Assembly: GCA_013398955.1 (NCBI GenBank)
Contig: VWPU01009501.1
Coordinates: 457,501-521,500, forward strand
Source: Callaeas wilsoni
Taxonomy: Eukaryota > Chordata > Aves > Passeriformes > Callaeidae
Reading direction: 5' to 3'
DNA: 64,000 bases
Positions 40,201 to 52,900 of this stretch are shown here, piece by piece; the stretch's first letter is position 1; each line of letters begins with the position of its first letter. The position numbers were made by a program, and so were the translations under genes. Below the pieces are notes generated by a model. The model worked only from the letters and a program-made list of their open reading frames with translations. It had not been told where the DNA came from and did no database searches.

Positions 40201-43200
40201 CTTTTCCTGTAAGAAAAAGCTGCCATTAAAGCGTATCTATTGTCTCATTTAATCACCTCCTTTTTTCATACACTCCAGCCTCACAAAATAACTCTGAAAA
40301 GACAATCCACAGGCATGATTGTGTTTGTAAGGCTACAAAAAGGTCACCTTACAGCTGTGCTGTTATGGAAGCGCGGATTGTAGGAATGTGTGTATCCAAA
40401 GCCTTGCTTCAGAGTGGTTGGTTTCAGTGGTGCATTTTCTCTCTCTGTGTAACCTGGTGCATCCACAAAAGCTGAGGGGAGCAGTGGGCGTCACCTGGGA
40501 ATGTCTCCTGGGAAGCTCTATGGAGAGTGCCCATTCAGTGGTCCTGTAAAAAGTAAAAGGGGAGATGAGTGTGCTGTGACAGTAAGTCCTAGCTCCTTTG
40601 CGGTGGTGGTGGGAGTGCAGCGTGGGCAATGTCAGCAAGGGTTTATCGGGTTTTTTCAAGCTGTTTATCATTTTCTTTCTGAAGGCTTAGTAAATTCTAA
40701 AATAACACTCAAGTGAGACCTAATTCAAATGTAAAAAAAGGTGTAGCACTCAATTCAAAACAGAAGAATTTACAAAGAAAAGAGGAGGGGAAAAAAAGGA
40801 AGAAAGCGCTAAACTTGGGAAAGAACTCCTTCGTCTTCCTTGTTTGAGTTTATGCTGAATTAAGGAAATATAACAGGTTTAGCATTTGTGGCAGGCTTTA
40901 ATTTCAACCTCTGAGCAGCAGACTTAACTTCTTGTGATGTGGGAGGATATTACAGTTTTCAGCTTCATTTCGTAAGTATTGCCATTTGTGCCAAACATTT
41001 AATAGTTTTACGCTGTGGACTGTCGTCCACCAGGAGCTGATATCACCTAAGACTTTTTAGAGCCATCTAATAGAAAGATATGTATTCATTCTGATTAGCC
41101 CAGGATTTGAACGAGGGTCCCAGAAGAGATATATAAGCCTCTTAAATGCATAGAACTTCTAAGGATATGGGTTTAACTGTCTCCCCCTGTGGTAAATAAG
41201 CTGTGACAGCTCTATCAGGGGGGAAAATGGCAAATAAAATTACCACATTATTTTCCTGTGAATATTTTCGGAGCACTAATCTATTTTGCCTCTTTACCTA
41301 TTAGAGCTCTGTTGAGTGTTACGTGCAGACATTTAATTGGAGGAAACACACAGAAATCCTCAAACTAACAAAATGCAGGCATACGACAGCGTTAAAAACA
41401 AGAGGTCAAAATCTGTTCCTTGCACTCCTTACTCTTCAGAAACACAGTGCTTTATTTGAGGTTCAGCTGAGGAAGGTTTTTGCAGTGTGAATTTGAGAGC
41501 TGCTGCCATAAGATGGTGATGTTAGCGATAGTTGTGCTGCAGCAAGGGAAAGACCAACCCCTGACACTCACACCGAGATGCCAGCTTTGGGAGTTCTCTC
41601 CCCTAGGACTGGCGAGTTCCTTTCATATTTTTCTTTTCCTCTTTATCAGCTATATAATGCCTGACAGTTTTAACCATAAAATCATCTATTCAGATGAATA
41701 CACTGTCAACTGTCAGCATATGACTAAGCTGAAGTCAGACCCAAAGCTCAGGTTGACTCCCATGGAGGAGGAGCAAGAGCTATATTCCTAGGGAGTATTT
41801 TCTTCCCTGTTTCTGGTCAGAGATCTTATATCTCTCAATACAGGGGGTTAATTTCACCAGAGCCATTAACCTGAGTATTTGTCTGTTATATTGCTTCTGG
41901 AAAATATCACTGCAGTTTCTTCATTTTGCCTTTAGTTCAGTGAACTAAAAATTAAGAAGGCTTCATATTCTATGCTGAACACAAAGGTAATAGTAAAAGT
42001 GGCAACAGAACTGGTTTGTCCACTGTATTGGTCTAAGTTTATACAGTATAATAGATTTTCCATTTTTTGCAGGCTTATCATATGCAGTGGGTAGTTAAAA
42101 TTAAAGATCTTTTGGCAGTCTCTTTGGATCAGTAAACAAGGAAAAATTATAGAATAAGCTAGGAAATCATCTCATTAATGTAGCAGTAAAGCTGTTTTTT
42201 GTGAGAGTTTGACTAGTCTGAATTTGCAGGGGTGATTTTTGAGACACTTCACAGAGAAACAGCTGGAACCCCAACATTAAAGTGCATCAATAGCAAAAAT
42301 GCTGTGCAAAGTACATATTTTGTGTACGCACGTGAAAAGTGCTAAGAATTATTTTGCAACTGGAAAGACTGTTCACAAAATGCCCTTGATTTATTGCTGT
42401 ATATACCACAGATCCATATCACATATTCCTACATTATTTTATTCAAAAACTTGTATGAACCATGAGTTGGCATGTTGTAGAATACTGAAAAGGCATTAAT
42501 CAACCCAAATAAACAAGTACATAGATCTATCTAACAACTGTGAAGTAGTTAATAAATTTTTAGCAATTTTATTGCAGAAAAGAGGTCTAAAAGAGTAGTG
42601 CTTAATTATCTGGACTCCTCTGTGCTGGGCTGTCTTTTGATTGTATTAATGAAGCAGCTGGCCCATTGTTTCTCTTTAATTCCTCTATTGTTTTAAGAAT
42701 ATGTCACAGCTCTTTATTCTTTTATCAGGTGCTGTGCAGGAGGATTCACACAATAACTCATATTCCTACTGTATTTGCCAATGCACAAAGAAACCTCCAA
42801 AGCATTTTTCAAAGAAGGGGCACACATAATTTATAAGTTCTGTTCCTTGTACCACTCTACTGTCAAAAATTTCAACAGTATTGGATTTGAATGAATTATA
42901 ATTTTTTTATTAAACAATGTGTCCACATATAGATATATGTACTTTGTTCATGTCAAAAATTACAGATCTGCCCAGTAACTTGTGCTGTACTGAAATGGCA
43001 TTCAGTTTGCTTAGTCGTCACAACCCCATGTTGAGAAGCAGAAGGAACCCAAATATGAAGATCCCATCCTATTGTGATGTGCAAATTTTCCCTAAATGCT
43101 TAACCTGTGGAACAAAGGAGGGAAGAAAATAAATTAACTCCAACCTCCATTACCATTACTAAAAAGCACAATTTTTTGCAAGTTGGAATATTTTATTGGG

Positions 43201-45024
43201 CGAGGAAGGTTTAATTCAGTTGATGGTGCCTAGAAGTTGCTAAGAGCAACAGTCTGTTGTTTAAATAAATTCTGATAGTCTTTTGACCCTTCTTGCAAAA
43301 AGATGTGTGTACAGGAAATGGGCTATTATGTTGTTGCAGCAACGCAATCAAGTCCAGTAAGCTCAAATTTTACTACACAAAAGTAACACTTCTGAATTAA
43401 CTGGCACTGAAAGCTGGTTTTAATAGAAATTGCCATTGATTTCCTAAAGTTCTATGAAAGGTGTGCGGCATTTCTGGGTCAAAAAAACGAGACTCAGATA
43501 GTTTAGCAAGGAAAATCAACTGATACTAAAGACAGGGAAACTGGAATTTGCTTTTTAATATATGTTTATATGTCATTGTGCTTCTCAATCCGTGAAACAC
43601 CTGTACTCAGTGGAAATGCTGGTTTGAGCTACTTGCTTTCTTAAGGCACTTTTCCTAAAAGCAACAGTATAAATCAAGAGGCTTAATGGTTTCGTCCATT
43701 TTGGAGCTCTTTTTCCCAGTGGAGTTAGGTGAGTCTGACCTTATATATAATCTCTTTTCAGACTGTGATCCACAGTTTCCAAATTATCATTCCTAAAGGC
43801 CTGAAAAACATAAGTAGGGGGACAAAAAACCAAAAAAGCAGCAGCTCACCATCACAAGGCTCACTGTGCAGCATTCTGTGTCTTCCCTGAAAGCGTGGTA
43901 TAGGGTTCTAGGGTTCAGAGGATCAAAATGCGTGAAGGGCCAATTAGTTCAATTTTCAGAGCAAATTCCTTATTTCGAATAGGATAATAGAGGTTCCTTT
44001 GTTTAAAAAAGAATTCAAATGCAGAAGAAAAAAAGGAAGAGCTGTTAAGTAAAAAGGTTTTTTCTTCTCTTTTAGGTGTCTGTCCTACATAAAATAAACT
44101 TTTGAATTAGCATGCATTTCTATCACCGCATTACTCCTTATTCTGAATACAGAAGATAGTGTATTACTGCATCTAAGTATGATTTAATTGGTTCAATTTA
44201 CTATATATTTTTTATACTAAGTGTGATTCCATATCTTGATGAGTCCAGATGTAGTTACGCTTCTGGTTTACAGCATCCCATTGCTTGCATTTTATTAGTT
44301 TTACAAAGCAAATGTCTATCAATCATAGACATAAATTAGAAAAAATTGTGCAAACATGACACATCACTAAGATTTTTTCAGCAAGCTATGTAATTATTAA
44401 CCTGATTTTTTGCAATTGAGGGAAGCCATGAATTACAGATAGCATAGATGAAGTTAAATGCTTTTATATTAGATACATTTTCCTATGCAGTTTTCTATAG
44501 GTATGGCCATACAATATAATTGAAGCTTTGTCAGCCCTGTAGCCTAGCAACAGATAATACTGTTAGGTTACTGAATTGCTCCTGGTTGACAAGTAGGGAG
44601 TATTTTTGTGTTTATCATGTTTGCTAATGATGGGATCCTTTCCAAAAGGCTTGTCTTAATCTTAATTAGAGTTTATCAGCAGAGGTCTGCATGACATTGT
44701 GCAGACACTGATTTCATAAATAATAAAAAGTGCAAGTGAAAAATTTGGCAGGAGAAGAAGATATTTAAGACCACTGATTCTTGTAAGAGCAGCATGAATT
44801 TCCAAAATGTAATCAAGTTTGAACTGTGACTCTATTCTTTATTATCGAAACTTGCAGTACACTCCGCTGCAGTTTTGACAGCAATTATGAGTATGATTTA
44901 TAAGCTTCCTGTTAGGAACCAGATCTGTTTGCACAAGAATCTTGATCATAAACATTACAAAGAACAGTAAGTCCACAGTTTTTCAGGGACATCAGGACCT
45001 TACTCTTTCGTTTTCATAGAAAGT

Positions 45025-45060
45025 TTTTGGTTTGGTTTGGTTCGGTTTGGTCTGGGTTTT
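45025..45060. repeat. GGTTT pentanucleotide tract
   Basis: Five to six imperfect GGTTT units followed by a T run. Confidence 0.8.
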
Positions 45061-45742
45061 TTTGTTTTTATTTAAGGGTGCTGGAGGTTTTTTCAAGCAG
45101 CAGAAATATTTGCAGTGAAAGATGCAGACAAAAAAGAGAACTCTGAAATAACCTTTCCATTTGGTGGAAGTTCTGAAGGTATCAGATAACTGCTTCAGTG
45201 CCTGATGTCTTTTGTTAAAGAGCTCATACCAATGCAACTGGAGTGTAATTTTTTGCTCTAGTTTGCACAACATGATATTCTTTAGGTTTCCTGTCTTTTG
45301 ATGATTAAACAAATGAGCACTTTTAATTCCTTGAATTGTGAACGAGAAAAAGAGTTCAAATAAATACATAGTGTTTACAGACATTTTTATTCTTTTCTTC
45401 TGCTTGACATATGTGTGTTATATATCACATAAATTTGTTTGATTTAACCATAGATATAAAGCAATACATTACAGGCTCAAGAATCTTATTTTCAATTTCA
45501 CAGAATCATAATTACCCTTTTCGAGAAAACAGCTTTCCAATGTTACAAAGCCTTCTGCTGATCTAAAACCTTCCTTTCTCCACTGGCACAAGAGTAAGAC
45601 TTTTATTACTACTTTAGCATGTAAAACCAATAAGACCCCTTTCAGTGTAAATGGTTGTGATGGTGGCGAAATATAGTCAGAGGATGCAGGAAACTTCTTC
45701 TGTGCGTCCTCTGCACAAGGCACACACGCTTTTCCTTGCTAT

Positions 45743-46339
45743 TGTCTCTGACGGGCAATATGATTTGTCCAAAGATAACAACACCAGGTGGGAATTGCCC
45801 TAAGATAAGAACACCGGGTGGGAATTGCAGGAGGAACTGTCCAGACTGCTCGCATAATGAATGCATTCCAGAGATGAGGGAGCTGTGATGGTTGCGATTG
45901 ACTTTAGTACACATCGGCTTGAAAAAGGGTACAAAATGCTGCTGAAGACTGGGCCACCTGGGCAAACTGGTGTCCCAAGGCTGCAGGCAGCTTCCGTATG
46001 GGTTCCTGGCCTCCTTCCCCCGCCCGTCAGGAACGCCTGCAGGGTATGTCCAGACCGAAGATAGGGAACACTTAGTTTAGAATGGGTGAGTAAAAGCCAT
46101 ATAAGGAGATAAAATCTTATAGTAGCAAAAGGGGTACTTTTTTGCTTTGCATTCTGTAAGGCCAAAGACTGTAAACCTTTATGTTTCTAGCTGAACTTGA
46201 TTGTATTATAATGCTTTAGACTTGTTTGTATTACATACTGCATTGACAATATTTAGATACTGTGTGAGCAATAAATATAATCGTTGTCATCCACATAATC
46301 AGTGTCATGCTTCTTGTGCCTGACTAAGAGTCTTCTCTC
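45743..46339 (+). mobile_element. Possible solo LTR with internal 28 bp tandem duplication
   Basis: The block begins TGTCTCTGACGG and is flanked by TGCTAT on both sides (45737-45742 and 46340-46345), a possible 6 bp target site duplication. It has a promoter-like CATATAAG (46099-46106) and, about 170 bases later, AATAAA (46270-46275), the order expected for U3-R-U5. Near the left end two 28 bp units (about 45769-45796 and 45797-45824) each contain AACACC(A/G)GGTGGGAATTGC. The right end is CTC rather than CA, so the boundaries or the identity may be wrong. Confidence 0.4.
45769..45824. repeat. 28 bp direct tandem duplication
   Basis: Two units, AAGATAACAACACCAGG... and AAGATAAGAACACCGGG..., both end in TGGGAATTGC and differ at only a few positions. 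U3 regions of LTRs often carry such tandem enhancer repeats. Confidence 0.8.
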
Positions 46340-47695
46340 TGCTATGGCAGAGTGGATCACCAATGTACTCATTATGGACAAGAAGAGGCCCAAAATCACC
46401 AGTCTACCACTACTTTCTGACCAAATTATATAACCATGACTATTTCAGAGGCACTGTCAGTCACTCATCCCTGTTATAATACCTGTTCATCCTTTCTTTT
46501 CTTCTGATGCCTGCGTCATCTTAGGACTGAGAAACTTGGCTTGGTAAAGCTTTGTAGAACAATTTTGCTCCTCTAAGCTCTTTCTGACAAAAGGAACAGT
46601 TGGTTAAGAAAATTCTAGCCGGTTTAATCAGAACTTCATCTCTTATAAATAATAGCCCTTCACATTTCTTTATGAAATCTCCATGCCTTTGCAAATATTT
46701 CATGCAAACATCTTCTTATCTCCTTCTAATCGCCACTGGTACTTGGCTGTGGCTTTGGTATTATCCGTTTGAAAATCTGTTGTTAACACTGCTCTATGCT
46801 TAATGAAAATCTGTTGTGCTCCTGAGAGACTCCTGTATTTATGTCAGTTGTGTCTTAGCCTGTAGAAATGTTTATGGGAAGAAATTTTTTCCTGGTTTTT
46901 AGCTGCCACCTGTAAGGAAGCCATTCTCCCTGACAGAGGTGTCTAGACAGCACAGTAATTCATATGATAGTCACGATTGGAACTTCCTATTAAATTTGGA
47001 AGCCTCTGCCAGGTTCTCTGCGCTTGACAGTACTTTTCCTGTCACTCTTGACTGACTTGGGCTCTTTGCTTGACTGCAGTAGAAGGCTCAAGAAGACTTC
47101 TCTTCCACAGTCTTCCCACTGTGCATGAAGGTCAGCATGTTTGCATTCACTGCATTAAGAGCAAGAAAGTCATTTGCATCTTTCAAAACACCAGCTCTTG
47201 CCTTACTCTGTGCAGACAAGCATCGAAGGGGACAAGTGGGGACTGCACCGTGTCCTGTCCCAATGAGTGACTGTTGCTGCAAAGGTGTCGAGCTGCGTTT
47301 CCAGTAGCTGGAAGAATGCATCTTTTGGGAGTTCACCTGGGGATATAACTTAACACAATATCATGTTCTCATGAAAATGTGGACACGTATGTCATGATCA
47401 CTTGCATGCCTCATTTTCTATAGACTGGGATGAGAGAAAACAAAATAACAATGTCCCTCTTGGATCTGAATCCTGCTGAGCTGAAGGTTTGTATTCATAT
47501 GCAGGAATGGATTTAACTTCCGTAGTTCTGGTTTTCTTTATTAAGCCAAGCTAGAAACTGTTGTGCTTCCAAAGCTGTCACACATCCCGCCAGGCTGTGC
47601 CTGCCGTAGGTGTGACAGTTTGCAGGAGCTGGGTGGAGCAGGCAGCCGGGGTCACTGCTCCCTTCAGCTGTCCGAGTTTAATCTGCTGGTGGACA

Positions 47696-47739
47696 TGAGT
47701 CAACGCCCTGAGGAGCTCCAACACCAGGAGCCTGAGTCA
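47696..47739. promoter_or_regulatory. Two AP-1 type sites (TGAGTCA) 37 bp apart
   Basis: Perfect TGAGTCA heptamers lie at 47696-47702 and 47733-47739, the second extended to TGAGTCAGC as in MARE/NF-E2 sites. They sit in a locally GC-richer segment (47570-47780) about 2 kb before the PR-domain exon. Function is inference only. Confidence 0.3.
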
Positions 47740-49744
47740 GCCTTTTAGCTGATCCAGACTGATTGCAGCTGGTGACCCAGTAATCACTTTTTTCTTTCCC
47801 CCCAAAGGTACACACAGCATGTCAAGATGTTTGCTGGGATAGAGAAAGTCTCGGCTGGTTCTTCTGCAGAGACTCATTTTTATTTAGAGATCCAGTGAAT
47901 AATAAAGTCTAGAAAGAACTCTTACTCTGTATTAAAATATACTAAAACATGTTGGTTGATTATTACACCTTCTGTATATAAATAAGATAGAAGTGCATGT
48001 TAATAATGGAAATTAACTGTGTGATGTTTGCAGCAAAAGTACCCTATTTCAGGTTCTCAAATTGCAGTGCGTGTTCCATGTATTTTCATCTACAAGACTA
48101 GTTAAGTACACCTCAGGAATTTAGTCTGTTCTCTCTGGAAGAGGTTTTATCCCAGTTTAGCTCTGAAGGCTTCTGTATATTTACTAGCTATATCAGGCAA
48201 TACGTCAGACTGTGCTTTTCAAATTTTTGAATTCCTGCTCAGGCATTAGGATTCTGCATTTCTAGAAATTTTTGGCACTATCTTCACTTTTCATCTTCTT
48301 ATTCTCTAGTGGAAATCACTCCGATTTGCACCATTTAATGTTGTCATCTCGGAGACTGGTAAACCTTGGTGTGCTTTGGTCCCCTTACAGTAAATTGTTT
48401 GTAAACTTTGTAGCACCTTCAACTGCTGTATTACCGAAGGGTGAATACGAAGACACTTTTCTGCTTTGAAACTTCTACACCACTTTGAGGTCTGGAAGCT
48501 TAGCGTATTTTACCACTGAAATACACTGTCACTGATGCTGTTTTGTTCGCTCATCTTTGAAAGCTAATAGACTGGTTTAATTAATTGTCCAAGATTTCTC
48601 TAAAACAATGTCCTAATTCTTCCATTTAGCTGTGGCATATCATACACTGTTGTTATCTCCTCTACCAGATTTTTGCAACAAGTTGTTTTAAAACTATAAT
48701 CTCGTTGAAGGGAAAAAAATGAAGTGCAGTTGAAAAGGCAGTTATGCCGAAAGATAAACACAGCAATATTACTTATCAAAACGAGTACAGTTTTTGCTTG
48801 CCTAATGAATGCAACGTATAGCTTTCTCTATATATACAAAACCTGAGGGAAAAAAAAAAGCTTTATAACATATAAAGTATGCAACATTATTTCAGGCATA
48901 ACTGTATTGGATATGTATCTAGGCCTGAGAGTGTAGATAACACAATATAAGTGCTTTGCCTGTCTAAACATGTTAAATAAATGAGCATTCACTATCGCAT
49001 TCAAATACATTAGTAGATGTACTCGCATAGTTAATTTTCTTTTTAATGCACTACACGTGACATTTGCAGCACAGAGCTATAGTGTATCTTACTGTTTGAT
49101 GAAAGTTCTTCCACTTCCCCCACTTCCCCCCCTTTTAAACAAACCTTTATTTGAATAAGCCTTTATGAAACAGATCTTTGGCATATCTTCTTTTCAGGAA
49201 GTTCAGTCAGTGTAAGCAGAGATAAAGCAGTCATGTTACGAAGAATATTACATAAGGGAAGATTTTTTAGAGAAAGAGGGTGACAAACATAAGGGAGGGG
49301 AAGAACGCCCTTAAGAGGAAATCTGATTTCTTTCTTGCAGCTGTTTGGTTTTATTGAGCTGTGATTTGCTATTCAAAATAAAACAAACTTGGAGTTAAGA
49401 AAAAATTTACAGGAACTTCAGTGAAAATAATAATGAGAAAAATGCTGCATAAGTTATTTTCACCTATATCTTGATTTTCATAATGCTGGCTTTTTGGGAG
49501 ACAAAATGAAAAATTAGAATGAATATTCATGCTGCAAATAGTTAGGAAAACTATCCTCAAATTGCTTTTTTTGTACATGAAAATTGGTAGAAGGAAGACA
49601 GTAAAAGTAAAAACCGTATGCCTCTTTACCTTAAATAAGTCATCAAAATTTAAAAAAATAAAAAGTGTGACGATAGCACTGATGTTTTAAGTTCTGGAAT
49701 TTGATATTGTCAGTTAAATCTTTCTGCTTTTATGTTTCCTACAG

Positions 49745-49951
49745 GAGGGCAGCTTTGGTGTACCACGACCAAGGCCATCTCAGAGGGTGAAGAGCTGGTT
49801 GCCTTTGTTGTGGATTTTGACTCAAGGCTGCAAGCTGCCAGTCAGATGACTCTCACAGAAGGCATGTACCCCGCTCGCCTGCTGGACTCCATACAGCTGC
49901 TCCCGCAGCAGGCTGCAATGGCATCTATTTTGCCTACAGCTATTGTGAACA
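49745..49951 (+). CDS. ZFPM2: ZFPM2 coding exon (human exon 6 equivalent), PR-like domain segment
   Basis: The exon is 207 bp, exactly 69 codons' worth, and is flanked by a TTTCCTACAG acceptor ending at 49744 and a GTAAGTGA donor from 49952. It enters in phase 1: the last base of the previous exon plus GA makes Gly. The product begins [18 protein letters not shown] and ends ILPTAIVN. This is the C-terminal half of the PR/SET-like domain of FOG proteins, whose first half must come from the preceding exon outside the window. The ATG at 49732 is intronic and is not a start. Length, phase and sequence all agree with the vertebrate exon, and I see no lesion. Confidence 0.96.
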
Positions 49952-52900
49952 GTAAGTGAGGAATTCTGTTCTCTGGTGTTTTTTTTAAAACAGCAGTACT
50001 TTAAGGCACATGTGAAGAGCTAATGCAGCAACGGTGAATTCATGACCACAGAAACCACACCACAGCTCAAAGCCTGCTTTTGTTCCCCCATCATCTCAGA
50101 GATAAAAAGAGCAGGAAGAGCAGTCTGGCAAGAGCCTCACCCAGAGTACCTGACCTGCCCTCGTGTGGAGGTTCTGTGATCTGTTCCCAGAGGCAATAGG
50201 ATTAGAAACTGTTAAAAAAGTAGATGAGATAGGTCAGCTAGCTCTCAAAGTCCAGCCTCTGATGCTCAAGTAAACTTGCTGCTTACCCCTGCAGTTTCTG
50301 GTAATAATTCATGATACTCAGAAAAAGAAAAGAAACACATCCTTTCAGTGACTGTTTCAAAATGCAGCGGAAATCATGCCTCACAGCAGCCCTGATTTAT
50401 TGTAGTATCTCCACTCAATGTGGTTAACCAAGAATGTTTTTACATCTTCTGGTCATCAATAGGCTCTATCATGGACAAAACGCAGCATGCATTCAAGTGC
50501 TGTCCTTAGAGAGGAGGGACATGAACGTTCCTGAACTGGCACAATTCAGCTCGAATTAAATTTAAATCTTTAACTTTTTCTTATTACTGCTGTTTACCTT
50601 TATACAGCCCTAGTTCCTCATCCTCCTTTCTAAGTATTTTTCAAATATATTGGCCATTACCATGAGCCTCACCAGCCAGCACTTAGACTTATTGCACATT
50701 CTTAGCTCTCAGCACTTTGCAAGTCTGTCCATTTAGACCTCATGCTGGCGCACTTTCTCATGCTTCCTGTGGTTTCTAAGTATTATAATTAGTTATAATG
50801 AACTACTGAACACAGTATTTAAGGTGCACATGCACATGCAAGCACATGATCTGCCACTCAAACTCACATGTAATAACACTGAGTCTTGAACAGTCACAAC
50901 ATCTTCAAGCTCTTCACACAGGACTCGTTAAGATATCCCTGGTAATACATTTCATTCCAATTTTCCTTTCAGTTTAGCCTATTTTAAAAGATAAACCTTC
51001 AAATGGCCAAATCATCCAAGTCTTCTCTTCCAAGAGTGAATTTGAACAGCCTCATGCCCTTTAGCTTGGCACATTCATTTCTACCCTCCCAGTGGGGCAG
51101 CTGTGAGCTGACATACATTCTGTTCACAGAACCAGCAATTAGGATTGCACAGGACCTTTCCAAAAGAAGGTGTTGGAAGCACCTAAAACGTCACGAAGTT
51201 ACCGCTGTTAGGGGAGACCTGCGTTTATAGCCAACAGCTGGAAGGGAGCTGCTGCAGTGGCTTACCTTGCCTAAAGAGCACAGCTTGTTTCAGCTGAGAT
51301 CATATTCTTGTGTAAATCTACGAGGCCAACTCTGGGCTTTGGCAAAGTAGCCAGATTTCTACAACATCACATTTCTGGAAACATCTTTTCTGTCACCACT
51401 GACTTTTGCCAGCCCTGGAAAGCCACACTGAACATTGCTAAGAGGAGTCTGTAAGTTTATGGTGCATCAGCTCTTGCTGTACAGGTTTAGCAGCAACTCC
51501 GAGTAACCTCTGTGTTCTTGACTCCAGAAAGATGCTGAAATACCAAGTCTCACTGCTCAGAACTTTCCACATCGGTTCCAACTCTGCCTCTGATCGTAAG
51601 GGGCTATTTTCACATTTCATTTTTGAGTTGGTAAAATTCAGTTTCTTCATTAGTCTTGAACTAGAAGTCCAGCAACAAGGTGAATGAACCTCTAGATTTG
51701 CAATGAGCCATCTCTTAAGCATTCTTTTTCTAGATTTCTGAAAAAAAATTGTTTTGTAGGTTGTTTGGGGGGTTTTTTATGTTTCCTAACATTTGATAAT
51801 TGGAAAAGTAAAATTAGGATATCATCTTTGGCTCATTCAGCTTGAGCTTGAATGTTTCGTTATATGAAAGCATCCATTGAAATAAATTGCAAAATTTTGG
51901 TTTTAAGTAATTAAAACATTAGCTTCAAGTAGCTTTTATCTGTTTTGCATTGCTTTAGAGTAGTAATAGTTTCAGATCCCATCCCTATATATTGTTCTCC
52001 CTGAAATTCCATCTTCTCACCATGCAAAACTCCTCAAATGTATTTCCTGTGCTTGGCATGTAATGGGAGTCACATATTCACCATGCGTAACTGCAGCTAC
52101 AGACTGTCCAGGCCATCTAACCCGTAGGAAATAAAGATGGCTGGAAGTCAAATTCATTAAGATAATCAGAAAGTTCAATTCTGTGATGGAATGCAGTCAA
52201 ATGAATTCAAATAGGACATGTTGCCCATGTCAGAATTTCCTATTAGTATGTTTGGACTTTCTTTTCTGTGGAAACCTCAATAGTTCAACTTTTTAAAACC
52301 ATTTGAGGCCAAAATCAAATGTTGAAATGTCAGCTTTAAAGTGAGGTGGACATTTCAAATGATGCAAGCTGTATCAGTAATGTTTTAATAGTGGTGTTGG
52401 AATACTAACTGCTCCATTAAATGTTTGTGTCTGAAATCCATGCACAATTATTCAGTGGAAAAGGGAAAAATAGAAATTAGTAGTGGTATAAATATTTTTT
52501 GCAAATTCATGAGCAGAAAAATAGACAAGCATTAGCATTGCAATCAGAGAGGCAAACTAAGCTATGTAAATTCTGGCTGCATTTGTAAATATTTAGCAAA
52601 TAAAAGACTCATCCATGTCAACGAGTTGGAGTCTTCAACTTTGTTCACCCAAAGGAATTGAAACAGAGCAGTTGTCCTATACACATCAATATTTGAAATT
52701 AAACATAAATTGTTGTGAATGATAATGAATGACATCATCAGCTACACATGCCATGTTTTCAGAGCAGCCAGCCATTCTTCAAAACTAAGTTAATTACAGT
52801 CTCTAGCAGCTATTTCCATTCTGAAGTCAAGGGGAGTTTTGATGTTGATCAAGATGTATTTTGATGTTGACTGCAATTGCCTGATCCTGAGGTCAGCTGC

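Larger units (their letters stand above)
1..49744 (+). other. ZFPM2: ZFPM2 long upstream intron (3' part; human intron 5 equivalent)
   Basis: No sequence encoding the residues expected just before the 49745 exon (for example WLLDVTWQG) was recognised, so this whole stretch appears intronic. Its known blocks are listed separately. The rest is AT-rich unique-looking sequence with short T or A runs and scattered stops in all frames. Stretches in which I see nothing beyond this are 910-7030, 7670-13367, 16801-26909, 27481-32883, 33401-36084, 37225-45742 and 46346-49744, apart from the simple repeats and possible regulatory motifs noted elsewhere. The intron's start is left of the window. Confidence 0.8.

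Noticed and set aside
41024..41039. Perfect hairpin GTGGAC-TGTC-GTCCAC
   Set aside because: A six-base stem is expected by chance several times in a window this size. No adjoining structure supports an RNA gene or site.
49732..49744. ATG just before the PR-domain exon as a translation start
   Set aside because: It is inside the polypyrimidine tract and acceptor of the intron. The exon enters in phase 1 from an upstream exon.
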